A DNA stretch of 64,000 bases from Wenxinia marina DSM 24838. GTDB taxonomy: Bacteria > Pseudomonadota > Alphaproteobacteria > Rhodobacterales > Rhodobacteraceae. The position numbers and the translations under genes are program-made. A model generated the notes under the pieces. That model worked only from the letters and a program-made list of their open reading frames with translations. It was not told the origin of the DNA and searched no databases. Numbering within the stretch: the first letter of the stretch is position 1; each line of letters begins with the position of its first letter. This document shows, piece after piece, positions 10,862 through 18,970 of this stretch. The stretch spans positions 140,159 through 204,158 of the forward strand of contig NZ_KB902313.1 of the NCBI RefSeq assembly GCF_000379485.1. The letters are read 5' to 3'.

Positions 10862-11794
10862 ATGTCGAACGAGAGGCAGGCCGCCCTTGCGGGTGGCGAC
10901 GTTTCGGAAACAAGGGGCCGGCAGCGCATCGGTCCCGACCGGACCGAAGGCAGGCAGAGCATGATTTCCCGTCTCCCCGGCGCGGTCGTCCGCGCGATGA
11001 TCGTCGTCTTGCTGATCTCGACGCCGTCCCTCCTGCTGGCCGACACCAGCCCGGACACGCGCCTCGTCACGGCCCTGATCGCGTTCGTCGCAGCCGTGTT
11101 CACGGCCATCGAGTACAACGCCGCGGCGCCCAGCCTGATCGCCTTCCGCGATGCCCCGCCCTTCAACCGGATGCGGATCGGGTCGCTGTTCGCCACGGTC
11201 TTCGCGCTTACCGTCATAATGCGGGGGCAGAGCGATCCGTCCACGATCACCCGGCTGTTCGAGGCCATCGGCGGCGACCTCGCCCGCGCGATGGACTTCC
11301 CCTATTCGCCGGTCCGCCTCGTCGTCCTGATGATGCCGCAGGGGACGGACCCCGCGGTCCTCGCCACCGTGCGCATCGCGGCGGGCCTCAGCTATTTCGT
11401 CTCGATCCTGACCCTCGGCGCCTTCGTGCTTCTGCTTCGGTTGCGCGGCTGGCCGGGGCGGGCGGGGCACTTCAACGTGTGGGTGAACCTGCCGGTGTTC
11501 GATCCCACCGCCGGAGACGACGTCGTGGACCGTCTGCGGCACAACGCCCAGGTTAACCTGATAGTAGGATTTCTCCTGCCATTCATGATCCCGGCCATCG
11601 TCGAGATGGCGACGATTCTGGTGGATCCGCAACGGCTCGCGGATCCGCACACGCTGATCTGGACGATGACCGCATGGGCCTTTCTGCCGGCTTCCTTGCT
11701 GATGCGCGGGATCGCGCTGAACCGCGTGGCCGACATGATCCACGCGCAGCGGCGACGGGCGCACGCCGACGAGGGCGATCTGGCTCACGCCTGA
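10862..11794 (+). CDS. Conserved hypothetical multi-pass membrane protein
   Basis: Up to 310 residues, about six hydrophobic segments: near 36-52 and 58-80, then 105-125, 170-192, 228-248 and 265-285. No recognised domain or catalytic motif. The start is uncertain: ATG at 10862 has GGAGGGCAGG upstream, but the first 33 residues are hydrophilic and ATG at 10961 would begin directly before the first helix. Its stop overlaps the next gene by four bases (CTGA at 11791-11794), so translation is probably coupled. It lies between leuD and leuB. Confidence 0.75.
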   Translation: MSNERQAALAGGDVSETRGRQRIGPDRTEGRQSMISRLPGAVVRAMIVVLLISTPSLLLADTSPDTRLVTALIAFVAAVFTAIEYNAAAPSLIAFRDAPPFNRMRIGSLFATVFALTVIMRGQSDPSTITRLFEAIGGDLARAMDFPYSPVRLVVLMMPQGTDPAVLATVRIAAGLSYFVSILTLGAFVLLLRLRGWPGRAGHFNVWVNLPVFDPTAGDDVVDRLRHNAQVNLIVGFLLPFMIPAIVEMATILVDPQRLADPHTLIWTMTAWAFLPASLLMRGIALNRVADMIHAQRRRAHADEGDLAHA

Positions 11795-12870
11795 AGGGGC
11801 TGGCCGTAGGCCTTCTGCTTCTCCTCGCGGCTCTCGCCGCCGGTCGTTCCGCCTCGGCCGAGCTGCTTCGTGCCGCCGTCTTCGCGGCACCGCTCAACCG
11901 GGACGGTCCCGGCCTCCTGCTCCGCGACCTCGTGGACGGCGACGATCCGCAACTGAACGCCATCCTCGGCGTCATCGCCGAGGTGCGGCCGGACCTCCTG
12001 CTGCTGACGGACATCGATTTCGATGCCGGACACGCGGCGATTACGGCCCTGCAAGGCGCCCTGGCCGAGCGCGGGGTGGATCTGCCCCATGCCTTCGCCC
12101 TGCCGCCCAATTCCGGGGTCCCGACCGGCCGCGATCTCGACGGCAACGGGCGGCTGGGGGAGGCGCGCGACGCACAGGGGTACGGCCGGTTCGCCGGCGA
12201 CGGGGGTCTCGCGCTCCTGTCCCGATGGCCGTTCGCGACAGGCGCGCGCGACTTCACGTCGCTCCTGTGGGCCGATCTGCCGGGCGCGACCCTCCCCGGC
12301 GGCGAGGCGAACGCCGACATTCAGCGGCTCAGCTCGACGGCGCACTGGCAGGTGCCGCTCACCTTGCCGGACGGGCCGGCCACCATTCTCGCCTGGTCCG
12401 CCACGCCGCCCGTCTTCGACGGACCGGAAGATCGCAACGGCCTGCGCGGCGCCGACGAGGCGCGCCTGTGGACGGTCCTGATGGACGGCGGCCTCGGCCC
12501 GCCGCCCGAAGGGCGGCTGATCGTCATGGGCAACGCCAATCTCGACCCCGCCGACGGCGACGGGCGGCGCGAGGCGATCGCCGCCGTCCTCGCCCACCCG
12601 CGCCTGCAGGACCCGCGGCCCGCGAGCGCGGGGGGCGCCGCCGCGGCGGACGCGGACCATGCGGGCGACCCCGCCCTCGACACCGCCGACTGGCGGCCGC
12701 CGGTGGGCAACCTGCGGGTCGCCTACCTCCTGCCGTCGGCCGGCTGGCCGGTGGAGGGGGCGGGCGTCTTCTGGCCCGCACCGGACGATCCGCAAGCCGC
12801 TCTTCTGGGCGAAGACGGCCTCGCCGCCGGACCCCACCGCCTCGCCTGGGTCGACCTCGCCCTGGACTGA
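11791..12870 (+). CDS. Secreted endonuclease/exonuclease/phosphatase (EEP) family protein, probable CTG start
   Basis: About 359 residues, exported. The N-terminus KGLAVGLLLLLAALAAGRSASA is a signal peptide (shown to 22 residues only as description; key parts are Lys2, the Leu/Ala core and ASA). EEP-type features are ILGVIAEVRPDLLLLTDID, LALLSRWPF and VMGNANLDPADGDG (the usual Gly-Asp-Phe-Asn-like strand). In this frame there is no ATG, GTG or TTG between 11677 and the signal peptide; CTG at 11791 overlaps the preceding TGA in CTGA exactly where a coupled start would lie. Substrate unknown; family members act on phosphodiesters, and the RVAYLLPS strand has Ala where many members have Asp. Confidence 0.75.
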   Translation: MKGLAVGLLLLLAALAAGRSASAELLRAAVFAAPLNRDGPGLLLRDLVDGDDPQLNAILGVIAEVRPDLLLLTDIDFDAGHAAITALQGALAERGVDLPHAFALPPNSGVPTGRDLDGNGRLGEARDAQGYGRFAGDGGLALLSRWPFATGARDFTSLLWADLPGATLPGGEANADIQRLSSTAHWQVPLTLPDGPATILAWSATPPVFDGPEDRNGLRGADEARLWTVLMDGGLGPPPEGRLIVMGNANLDPADGDGRREAIAAVLAHPRLQDPRPASAGGAAAADADHAGDPALDTADWRPPVGNLRVAYLLPSAGWPVEGAGVFWPAPDDPQAALLGEDGLAAGPHRLAWVDLALD

Positions 12871-13107
12871 GGAAGACCGGCCGCGCCACGCTGTCCGGCC
12901 GCGCGACGATCTCGGCGAAGTTTCATCTACGCCAGACCCGATTTCCGTGAGATTGTCCGCGCCTGCAGCTTCGCCCCGCCGCGGCACCCTGGCCGCCGCA
13001 GATGACCCTCTCGTAAAGGCGCGGTCGCCCGGCGCCCCACCCGCGCTTGACCCGGCGCGACCCCGCGTCTACGCCGCCTCCGACCCGTGAAGAGGAGCCG
13101 TGCGCCG

Positions 13108-14214
13108 ATGTCCAACCCTTCCCTCCTGATCCTCGCCGGAGACGGCATCGGTCCCGAAGTCATGGCCGAGGTGAAGCGGATCATCGACTGGTTCGGCGCC
13201 AACCGCGGCCTCACCTTCGACGTCTCGGAGAACCTCGTCGGCGGCTGCGCCTACGACGCCCACGGCACCCCGCTCACCGACGCCACGATGGCGAAAGCGC
13301 AGGAGGTGGACGCGGTCCTGCTCGGCGCCGTGGGCGGGCCGAAGTACGACAGCCTCGACTTCGGCGTGAAGCCCGAGCGCGGCCTCCTGCGCCTGCGCAA
13401 GGAGATGGACCTCTACGCCAACCTCCGCCCGGCCCAGTGCTTCGACGCGCTCGCCGACTTCTCGTCGCTCAAGAAGGACGTCGTCGCCGGCCTCGACATC
13501 ATGATCGTGCGCGAGCTGACCTCCGGCGTCTACTTCGGCGAGCCGCGCGGCATCGTGAAGGAGGGCAACGAGCGCGTCGGCATCAACACCCAGCGCTACA
13601 CCGAGAGCGAGATCGCCCGGGTCGCCCGCTCGGCGTTCGAGCTGGCGCGGCGGCGGAACAACAAGGTCTGCTCGATGGAGAAGGCCAACGTCATGGAATC
13701 CGGCGTCCTCTGGCGCGAGGTCGTGACCGAGGTGCACCAGGCCGAGTACCAGGACGTCCAGCTCAGCCACATGTACGCCGACGCCGGCGCGATGCAGCTG
13801 ACCCGCGCGCCCAAGCAGTTCGACGTCATCGTCACCGACAACCTGTTCGGCGACCTGCTCTCCGACCTCGCCGCGATGCTCACCGGCTCGCTCGGCATGC
13901 TGCCGTCCGCGTCCCTCGGCGCGCCGATGGCGAACGGCCGGCCCAAGGCGCTGTACGAACCTGTCCACGGCTCCGCCCCCGACATCGCCGGGCAGGGCAA
14001 GGCGAACCCGATCGCCTGCATCCTCTCCTTCGCGATGGCGCTGCGCTACTCCTTCGACAAGGGGGACGAGGCGGCACGGCTGGAGAGGGCGGTCGAGGAC
14101 GTCCTCGCCGACGGCCTGCGCACCGCCGACCTGATGGGCCCCGAGGGCGGCAGCCCGGTCTCGACCACCGGCATGGGCGACGCGATCCTGGCGAAGCTGG
14201 ACGCCGGCCTCTGA
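13108..14214 (+). CDS. leuB: 3-isopropylmalate dehydrogenase
   Basis: Oxidative decarboxylation of 3-isopropylmalate, the third step of leucine synthesis, NAD dependent. The 368 residues begin [18 protein letters not shown], the usual N-terminus; ATG at 13108 was chosen over GTG at 13087 for this reason. GAGGAG lies about 11 bases upstream. Motifs include [31 protein letters not shown], the metal-binding [29 protein letters not shown] and [20 protein letters not shown] for NAD binding. It follows a 237-bp gap that probably contains its own promoter and is followed by three strong hairpins. Confidence 0.98.
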   Translation: MSNPSLLILAGDGIGPEVMAEVKRIIDWFGANRGLTFDVSENLVGGCAYDAHGTPLTDATMAKAQEVDAVLLGAVGGPKYDSLDFGVKPERGLLRLRKEMDLYANLRPAQCFDALADFSSLKKDVVAGLDIMIVRELTSGVYFGEPRGIVKEGNERVGINTQRYTESEIARVARSAFELARRRNNKVCSMEKANVMESGVLWREVVTEVHQAEYQDVQLSHMYADAGAMQLTRAPKQFDVIVTDNLFGDLLSDLAAMLTGSLGMLPSASLGAPMANGRPKALYEPVHGSAPDIAGQGKANPIACILSFAMALRYSFDKGDEAARLERAVEDVLADGLRTADLMGPEGGSPVSTTGMGDAILAKLDAGL

Positions 14215-14222
14215 GTCGCACC

Positions 14223-14288
14223 GAAATCCGCCCGGATTTCGAGCCGGACGCCGCGCCGGCGTCCGGGAGGATCTCCGTGCCGGAGATC
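14223..14288. repeat. Three consecutive perfect hairpins after leuB
   Basis: Stem 1: GAAATCC (14223-14229) with GGATTTC (14234-14240). Stem 2: CCGGACGCCG (14244-14253) with CGGCGTCCGG (14257-14266), 10 bp with a three-base loop. Stem 3: GATCTCCG (14270-14277) with CGGAGATC (14281-14288), 8 bp with a three-base loop. They are separated by only three bases each. No T-run follows, so intrinsic termination is doubtful; protection of the leuB mRNA end or a REP-like element are alternatives. Confidence 0.7.
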
Positions 14289-14360
14289 GGCACCCCCGCT
14301 TGACCTCGCCCGCGCGGCGGGTCTAGCGGTAGCCGGGTACAGGACAACGCCGGACGTCTC

Positions 14361-15347
14361 ATGGGACCCAACGCCAGGGGCGCACTGGTCGCGCTCGCCG
14401 CCTTCGGGCTCTATGCCACCCACGACGCGGTCGTGAAAATCCTCGGCGGCATCTACTCGCCCGTGCAGACGATCTTCTTCTCGACCATGTTCAGCTTCCC
14501 GCTGGCCATGATCATGATCATGCGCGACCGCGCACCCGGCACCTTGCGGCCCGTTCACCCCGGCTGGATCGCCGTCCGCACCGTCGCGGGCGTCGTCACC
14601 GCACTCACCGCGTTCTACGCCTTCTCGGTGCTGCCGCTGGCGCAGGTCTACACGATCATCTTCGCGACCCCCCTCATCATCACCATCCTGTCGATCCCGA
14701 TCCTGGGCGAGCGGGTGCGCCTGCGCCGATGGGCCGCCGTCATCGTCGGCCTGATGGGCGTCCTCGTCGTCCTGCGTCCCGGCTCGACCGAGCTGGAGCT
14801 GGGGCACGCGGCCGCCCTCGTCGCCGCGGTCGGCGGTTCGCTCGCCGCGATCATCGTGCGCAAGGTCGGCGCGGACGAGCGGCCGGTCGTCCTGATGCTG
14901 TATCCGATGGTCGCGAACTTCGTCGTCATGGGGGCCGCCCTCGGCTTCGTCTACGAGCCGATGCCGGTGCAGCACGTCGGCGCGCTGGCGCTGATGGCCG
15001 GCCTCGGCTGGATCGGCGGCCTGTGCATCATCGCCGCCTACAAGACCGGCGAGGCGGTGGTCGTGGCGCCGATGCAGTATTCCCAGATCATCTGGGCGAC
15101 GATCTACGGCTACCTTCTGTTCTCCGAAGGGGTGGAGACGAACACCCTCGTCGGCGCCGCGATCATCATCGCCTCGGGCATCTACATCGTCGCCCGCGAG
15201 AGCCGGGCCGGCGGCGATTCGAACCGCCCCGTCCTGCGCTCCAAGGCGCGGGTCGAGACGGGGAATTTCCCGAAGCCGCCGCGCCTGCCCGAGGGACGTG
15301 CGCGGCTCTCCCTGCGCGGTCTCGCGGGGCGGTCGGCGATGCGCTGA
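14361..15347 (+). CDS. EamA/DMT-family transporter
   Basis: A 328-residue inner-membrane protein with ten predicted helices arranged as two EamA halves (about 8-140 and 150-285), ending in a basic tail of about 45 residues. Features include ALVALAAFGLYATHDAVVK at the start, ILGERVRLRRWAAVIVGLMGVLVVLRPG at the end of the first half and ILFSEG-like YLLFSEGVETNTLVGAAIIIASG at the end of the second. Such proteins export or import small metabolites; the substrate cannot be inferred. It is a separate unit between leuB and tRNA-Pro. Confidence 0.9.
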   Translation: MGPNARGALVALAAFGLYATHDAVVKILGGIYSPVQTIFFSTMFSFPLAMIMIMRDRAPGTLRPVHPGWIAVRTVAGVVTALTAFYAFSVLPLAQVYTIIFATPLIITILSIPILGERVRLRRWAAVIVGLMGVLVVLRPGSTELELGHAAALVAAVGGSLAAIIVRKVGADERPVVLMLYPMVANFVVMGAALGFVYEPMPVQHVGALALMAGLGWIGGLCIIAAYKTGEAVVVAPMQYSQIIWATIYGYLLFSEGVETNTLVGAAIIIASGIYIVARESRAGGDSNRPVLRSKARVETGNFPKPPRLPEGRARLSLRGLAGRSAMR

Positions 15348-15352
15348 GGGCC

Positions 15353-15381
15353 TTGCAATCGCCGGGGGCTGTTGCTAGGTC
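15353..15381 (+). promoter_or_regulatory. Probable sigma-70 promoter of tRNA-Pro
   Basis: TTGCAA (15353-15358), a 17-bp spacer, then TAGGTC (15376-15381). The mature tRNA begins 13 bp after the -10 box. The -35 box starts six bases after the stop of the upstream transporter gene. Confidence 0.6.
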
Positions 15382-15393
15382 CGCGCCACCGGT

Positions 15394-15470
15394 CGGAGTG
15401 TAGCGCAGCCTGGTAGCGCACCTGCTTCGGGAGCAGGGGGTCGGAGGTTCGAATCCTCTCACTCCGACCA
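15394..15470 (+). tRNA. tRNA-Pro (anticodon CGG)
   Basis: 77 nt with a seven-base acceptor stem CGGAGTG (15394-15400) paired to CACTCCG (15460-15466), discriminator A and encoded CCA (15468-15470). The anticodon loop TTCGGGA gives CGG at 15428-15430, between perfect CCTGC/GCAGG stems. The T arm contains GGTTCGAATCC. The D arm reads GCGCAGCCTGGTAGCGC. Confidence 0.98.
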
Positions 15471-15493
15471 GTGAGCTCCCCCCTGTTTCGCGA

Positions 15494-16099
15494 TCAGAAC
15501 CCGGCGATCCGCTGCGCCAGCCGGCAGTCGAGATACGGCCCCTGCCCGCCCAGCTCCATCGACGCCGTCGCTTCCTCGCCCCGGATCCACAGGTACGTGC
15601 CGAAGCTCGCCTCGTACCGCGCGCCCGAGCCTGCCGGCACCAGCGAGCCGGTATCCAACCGGTCGCCGTATTCCAGCCGGACGGACGGCAATGGCGTGTC
15701 GAAGAAGTAGGCGGTGATTTCGGCCGCGCCGTCGCAGGCGTAGGTCGCGATCGTCTCGGGCACGTCCAGCAGGTACTGCGTCACCAACTCGTTCTCGCGC
15801 CGCAGCGCGGACGCCTCGATGCAGGCGCCGGGCGCGGGCGCCGTGCGGCAGGTCCGCAGGCCCCGTTCCCATCCCGACTGGAGCGTGCGCAGCTCCGCCT
15901 CGGCCGCCTCCGCCCCGGCGCCGAGGCCGCGCGTCACGTCGAGCGCCGCGTCGAAGCGTGCCGCGACGCGGTCCGTCAGCGCCTGCAGGTCCGGGTCGCC
16001 GCAGATCGCCTCGGCCACGACGCCGATCGGCGCGGCGCACTCCTCGGCGGCCAGTGCGGCAGGGACAAGGGTCGACAGGGCGGCAAGCAGGGTCTTCAT
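15494..16099 (-). CDS. Secreted protein with LprI-like and MliC-like lysozyme-inhibitor domains
   Basis: 201 residues from ATG at 16099. A signal peptide (1-17, ending near ALA) is followed by a cysteine-containing alpha-helical part (CAAPIGVVAEAICGDPDLQALTD ... WERGLRTC) that resembles the LprI/DUF1311 domain. The C-terminal 85 residues (YACDGAAEITAYFFDTPLPSVRLEYGDRLDTGSLVPAGSGARYE ... LWIRGEEA) look like the beta-barrel MliC/PliC inhibitor of c-type lysozyme. If correct, it protects the periplasmic wall from host lysozyme. The N-terminal assignment is weaker. It is convergent with the tRNA and upstream of ccoS by 65 bp on the same strand side. Confidence 0.75.
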   Translation of the reverse strand: MKTLLAALSTLVPAALAAEECAAPIGVVAEAICGDPDLQALTDRVAARFDAALDVTRGLGAGAEAAEAELRTLQSGWERGLRTCRTAPAPGACIEASALRRENELVTQYLLDVPETIATYACDGAAEITAYFFDTPLPSVRLEYGDRLDTGSLVPAGSGARYEASFGTYLWIRGEEATASMELGGQGPYLDCRLAQRIAGF

Positions 16100-16164
16100 G
16101 GCGTCTCCGAAAGTCGGAGCGGATGAAGCGCCGGAAAGCCTCACGCTGTCAACAGCTTGGCCGC

Positions 16165-16323
16165 TCAGGGCGCCGGTCGGTCGTCCCAGTCGTCCTGCAG
16201 GATGCGACTCGCGTCGCCTTCGGGGTCATCGAACTGCCGCGCCTTCAGCGTCCACAGGAACCCGGCGAGGCCGAGCAGGCCCAGCCCCAGCGACACCGGG
16301 ATCAGCACGATCAGCACGTTCAT
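16165..16323 (-). CDS. ccoS: cbb3 oxidase maturation protein CcoS
   Basis: A 52-residue protein with one N-terminal membrane helix (NVLIVLIPVSLGLGLLGLAGF) followed by WTLKARQFDDPEGDASRIL, the CcoS signature FxWxxxxxQFDDxxGxxxRIL. It is needed for cofactor insertion into the cbb3-type cytochrome oxidase. The start ATG at 16323 overlaps the ccoI stop (ATGA), so it is the last cistron of ccoGHIS. Confidence 0.96.
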   Translation of the reverse strand: MNVLIVLIPVSLGLGLLGLAGFLWTLKARQFDDPEGDASRILQDDWDDRPAP

Positions 16324-18503
16324 GGCCGCAGCCTCAGCGCGTTCAGGGTAACGGTGATGGAGGACAGGGACATCGCCGCCGCCGCGATCAGGGGCGTCAC
16401 CACGCCCATCAGCGCCAGCGGGATCGCCACGACGTTGTAGGCGCCCGAGATCCAGAAGTTCTCGAGGATCCGCCGCCGCGCCACCCGCGCGAGGCCCAGC
16501 GCCTCGCCCACCGGGGCCAGCCCCTCGCCAAGCAGCACGATGTCCGATGCCACACGCGCCGCGTCGAGCGCCGAGGCGGGCGAGATCGACACCGTCGCCG
16601 CCGCCAGCGCCGCGGTGTCGTTCAGCCCGTCGCCGACCATCAGGACGCGGCGGCCCTCCGCCACCAGCGCCTCCACGATGGCCGCCTTCTCCTCCGGCCG
16701 CAGCCCGGCCCGCCAGTCGGCGAGGCCGAGGCTGTCCGCAAAGTCGCGGACGGCCGGGGCGACGTCCCCGGAGAGCAGCATGACGGACCTCCTCGTCTCC
16801 GTCAGCCGCTGCACCAGGTCCGCCGCACCCGGCCTCGGACGGTCGGCGAACGCGATCTCCACCGGCGCGGACGTCCCGATCCGCAGCCAGGTGGAGGTGC
16901 GCGCGCCCGCCGACGCGCCGACCCAGTCGGCCCGCCCCAGGCGGACCGGAACCCCATCGAACAGGCCATCGACGCCGTGGCCCGCCACTTCCTTCACGCC
17001 GGTCAGCAGCGCAGGCACTACGCCCCGCTCCTCCGCCGCGGTCGCCACCGCCCGCGCCAGCGGGTGCGCCGACCCGGCGGCGAGAGCCGCCGCCACCGGC
17101 AGTGCGCCCTCCGGCAGTTCGTCCAGGTTCACCGGCCGCGGCGTGCCCAGCGTCAGCGTGCCGGTCTTGTCGAACACCACCGTGTCGACCTCGGCCAGCC
17201 GCTCCAGCGCCGTGCCGTCCTTGATGAGGAGGCCGCGCCGGAACAGCCGCCCGCTCGCCGCCGTGACCACCGCCGGCACCGCGAGGCCGAGGGCGCAGGG
17301 GCAGGTGATGATGAGCACCGCCGACGCGATGTTCAGCGCCGTGCGCAACTCGCCCGTGACCCAGAACCAGCCGACGAGCGCCGCGGCGGCCAGCGTATGC
17401 ACCAGCGGCGCATAGGCCCGCGCCGCCCGGTCCGCGAGCGAGGCGTAGCGCGAGCGCGCCGACTCGGCCACCGCCACCAGGTCCGCCATCCGCGCCAGCG
17501 ACGAGTCCCGCCCCGCCGCCGTCACCCGCACCGTCAGCGCGCCGGTGAGGTTCACCTCTCCCGCGCTCACCGCGCCGCCGGCGGCGATCCGCGCCGGCAG
17601 GCTCTCGCCCGTGAGCAGCGAGCGGTCCAGCTCGCTCGCCCCGTCCTCGACCGTGCCGTCCACCGGCATCCGCGCGCCCGGCAGCACCCGCACGCGGTCG
17701 CCGGGCCGGAGGTCCGCCACCGCCACCGTCTCGGTCCCCGCGCCGGCCAGCCGCAGCGCCCGCCGCACTTCCAGCGCCGCCAGCTCCTGCGCCGCCGATC
17801 GCGCCACGGCCCGGGTCCGGTGGTCCAGGTAGCGGCCGCCGAGCAGGAAGAACGTCAGCATCACCGCCGCGTCGAAATAGGCGTGCTCGCCCGACATCGC
17901 GGTCTCGGACAGCGACATCCCGCAGGCGAGGATCAGCGCCAGAGAGATCGGCACGTCCATGCCCAGCCGCCCGGCGCGCAGCGAGGCCCAGGCGGAACGG
18001 AAGAACGGCTGCCCTGCGAACGCCACCGTCGGCAGCGCGATCGCCGCCGACACCCAGTGGAACACGTCCCGCGTCGCGTCCTCGGCGCCCGACCAGACCG
18101 CGACCGACAGCAGCATCACGTTCATCATCGCGAAGAACGCGACGCCGAGCCGCATCAGCAGGTCCCGCGACGCCCGGTCCGCCTCGGTCGCCGACAGGGC
18201 GATCATGTCCAGCGGCATCGCCTCGTATCCGAGGCCCTTCAGAGCCTCCGTCAGGCTCTCGGGCGTCTCTCTGCCGTGATGGCGCACGCGCACCCGGCGG
18301 AGCGTCAGGTTCACCCGCGCGTCCGCGACGCCGTCGCGGCGCATCAGCCCGCGCTCGATGGTCGAGATGCAGGCGGCGCAATGGACGCCCGGCACCGCCA
18401 GCTGGATCTCGTCGGCCGCCGCGGCGGGGCGCCCCCGCTCGGCCGCCAGCGGGCCGGCGACGCAGGCGGGGCAGGCCGGTCCGGAGATGTCGGCGAGGCT
18501 CAT
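16320..18503 (-). CDS. ccoI: Copper-exporting P1B-type ATPase for cbb3 assembly
   Basis: A 727-residue copper ATPase (FixI/CopA2 type) supplying copper for cbb3 oxidase maturation. The N-terminus has a CPAC pair (about 10-13) and a heavy-metal domain with VHCAACIST (about 40-48). The core has the CPC metal-site helix in TCPCALGLAVP, the phosphorylation motif VVFDKTGTLT, the HP-type motif AHPLARAV and the hinge MVGDGLNDTAAL. Eight membrane helices are expected. Start ATG overlaps the ccoH stop and its stop overlaps the ccoS start, both as ATGA. Confidence 0.97.
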   Translation of the reverse strand: MSLADISGPACPACVAGPLAAERGRPAAAADEIQLAVPGVHCAACISTIERGLMRRDGVADARVNLTLRRVRVRHHGRETPESLTEALKGLGYEAMPLDMIALSATEADRASRDLLMRLGVAFFAMMNVMLLSVAVWSGAEDATRDVFHWVSAAIALPTVAFAGQPFFRSAWASLRAGRLGMDVPISLALILACGMSLSETAMSGEHAYFDAAVMLTFFLLGGRYLDHRTRAVARSAAQELAALEVRRALRLAGAGTETVAVADLRPGDRVRVLPGARMPVDGTVEDGASELDRSLLTGESLPARIAAGGAVSAGEVNLTGALTVRVTAAGRDSSLARMADLVAVAESARSRYASLADRAARAYAPLVHTLAAAALVGWFWVTGELRTALNIASAVLIITCPCALGLAVPAVVTAASGRLFRRGLLIKDGTALERLAEVDTVVFDKTGTLTLGTPRPVNLDELPEGALPVAAALAAGSAHPLARAVATAAEERGVVPALLTGVKEVAGHGVDGLFDGVPVRLGRADWVGASAGARTSTWLRIGTSAPVEIAFADRPRPGAADLVQRLTETRRSVMLLSGDVAPAVRDFADSLGLADWRAGLRPEEKAAIVEALVAEGRRVLMVGDGLNDTAALAAATVSISPASALDAARVASDIVLLGEGLAPVGEALGLARVARRRILENFWISGAYNVVAIPLALMGVVTPLIAAAAMSLSSITVTLNALRLRP

Positions 18504-18970
18504 TCCGTCACCCGCACGATCACGCGCTGATGGAACGGCGTGCCGTCCTGCGCCACCGCCTCGAGCCGCAGGTTCCAGTTGCCGCCCGAGACGGCCACCG
18601 GCGCCACGTAGGCCGACCCGTCGAAGACGAACGCCGGCACCTGGTCGTCGCGGACGCTCGTCGCGCGTCCGAACGTGCCCGTGACCTCCGCCGCCTCCAC
18701 CGGCGCGCCCGCCGCGTCGGTGATCGACAGGCGCAGCACGCCGCCCCGAACCTCGGCCGCGACCGTCCAGCCCAGCGCCTCCTGCGCCGCCCGCTCGCGG
18801 TCGAAGGTCTGCGAGGCAACGTAGGAGTTGGCGACCTCCAGCCCCGGGAAGGTCCGCACCGCCTGCACCGCCAGCACCACGTTCACCGCGATGATGACGA
18901 CGAAGAACGAGGCGAAGATGGCGAAGAACTTGGGACCCGTGATTGGCCCGCGGAACGGATTCAGCGTCAT
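18500..18970 (-). CDS. ccoH: cbb3 oxidase assembly protein CcoH/FixH
   Basis: 156 residues, one N-terminal membrane helix (FFAIFASFFVVIIAVNVVLA, about 15-34) and a periplasmic domain with EVANSYVASQTFDRERAAQEALGW, the FixH-type block after the helix. It assists assembly of the CcoNOP complex. ATG at 18970 overlaps the ccoG stop and the TGA at 18500 overlaps the ccoI start, giving tight coupling. Confidence 0.95.
   Translation of the reverse strand: MTLNPFRGPITGPKFFAIFASFFVVIIAVNVVLAVQAVRTFPGLEVANSYVASQTFDRERAAQEALGWTVAAEVRGGVLRLSITDAAGAPVEAAEVTGTFGRATSVRDDQVPAFVFDGSAYVAPVAVSGGNWNLRLEAVAQDGTPFHQRVIVRVTE

Noticed and set aside
15819..18530. 903-codon plus-strand frame over ccoI
   Set aside because: Arg/Gln/His-rich shadow of the ATPase gene, which has all P-type ATPase motifs.
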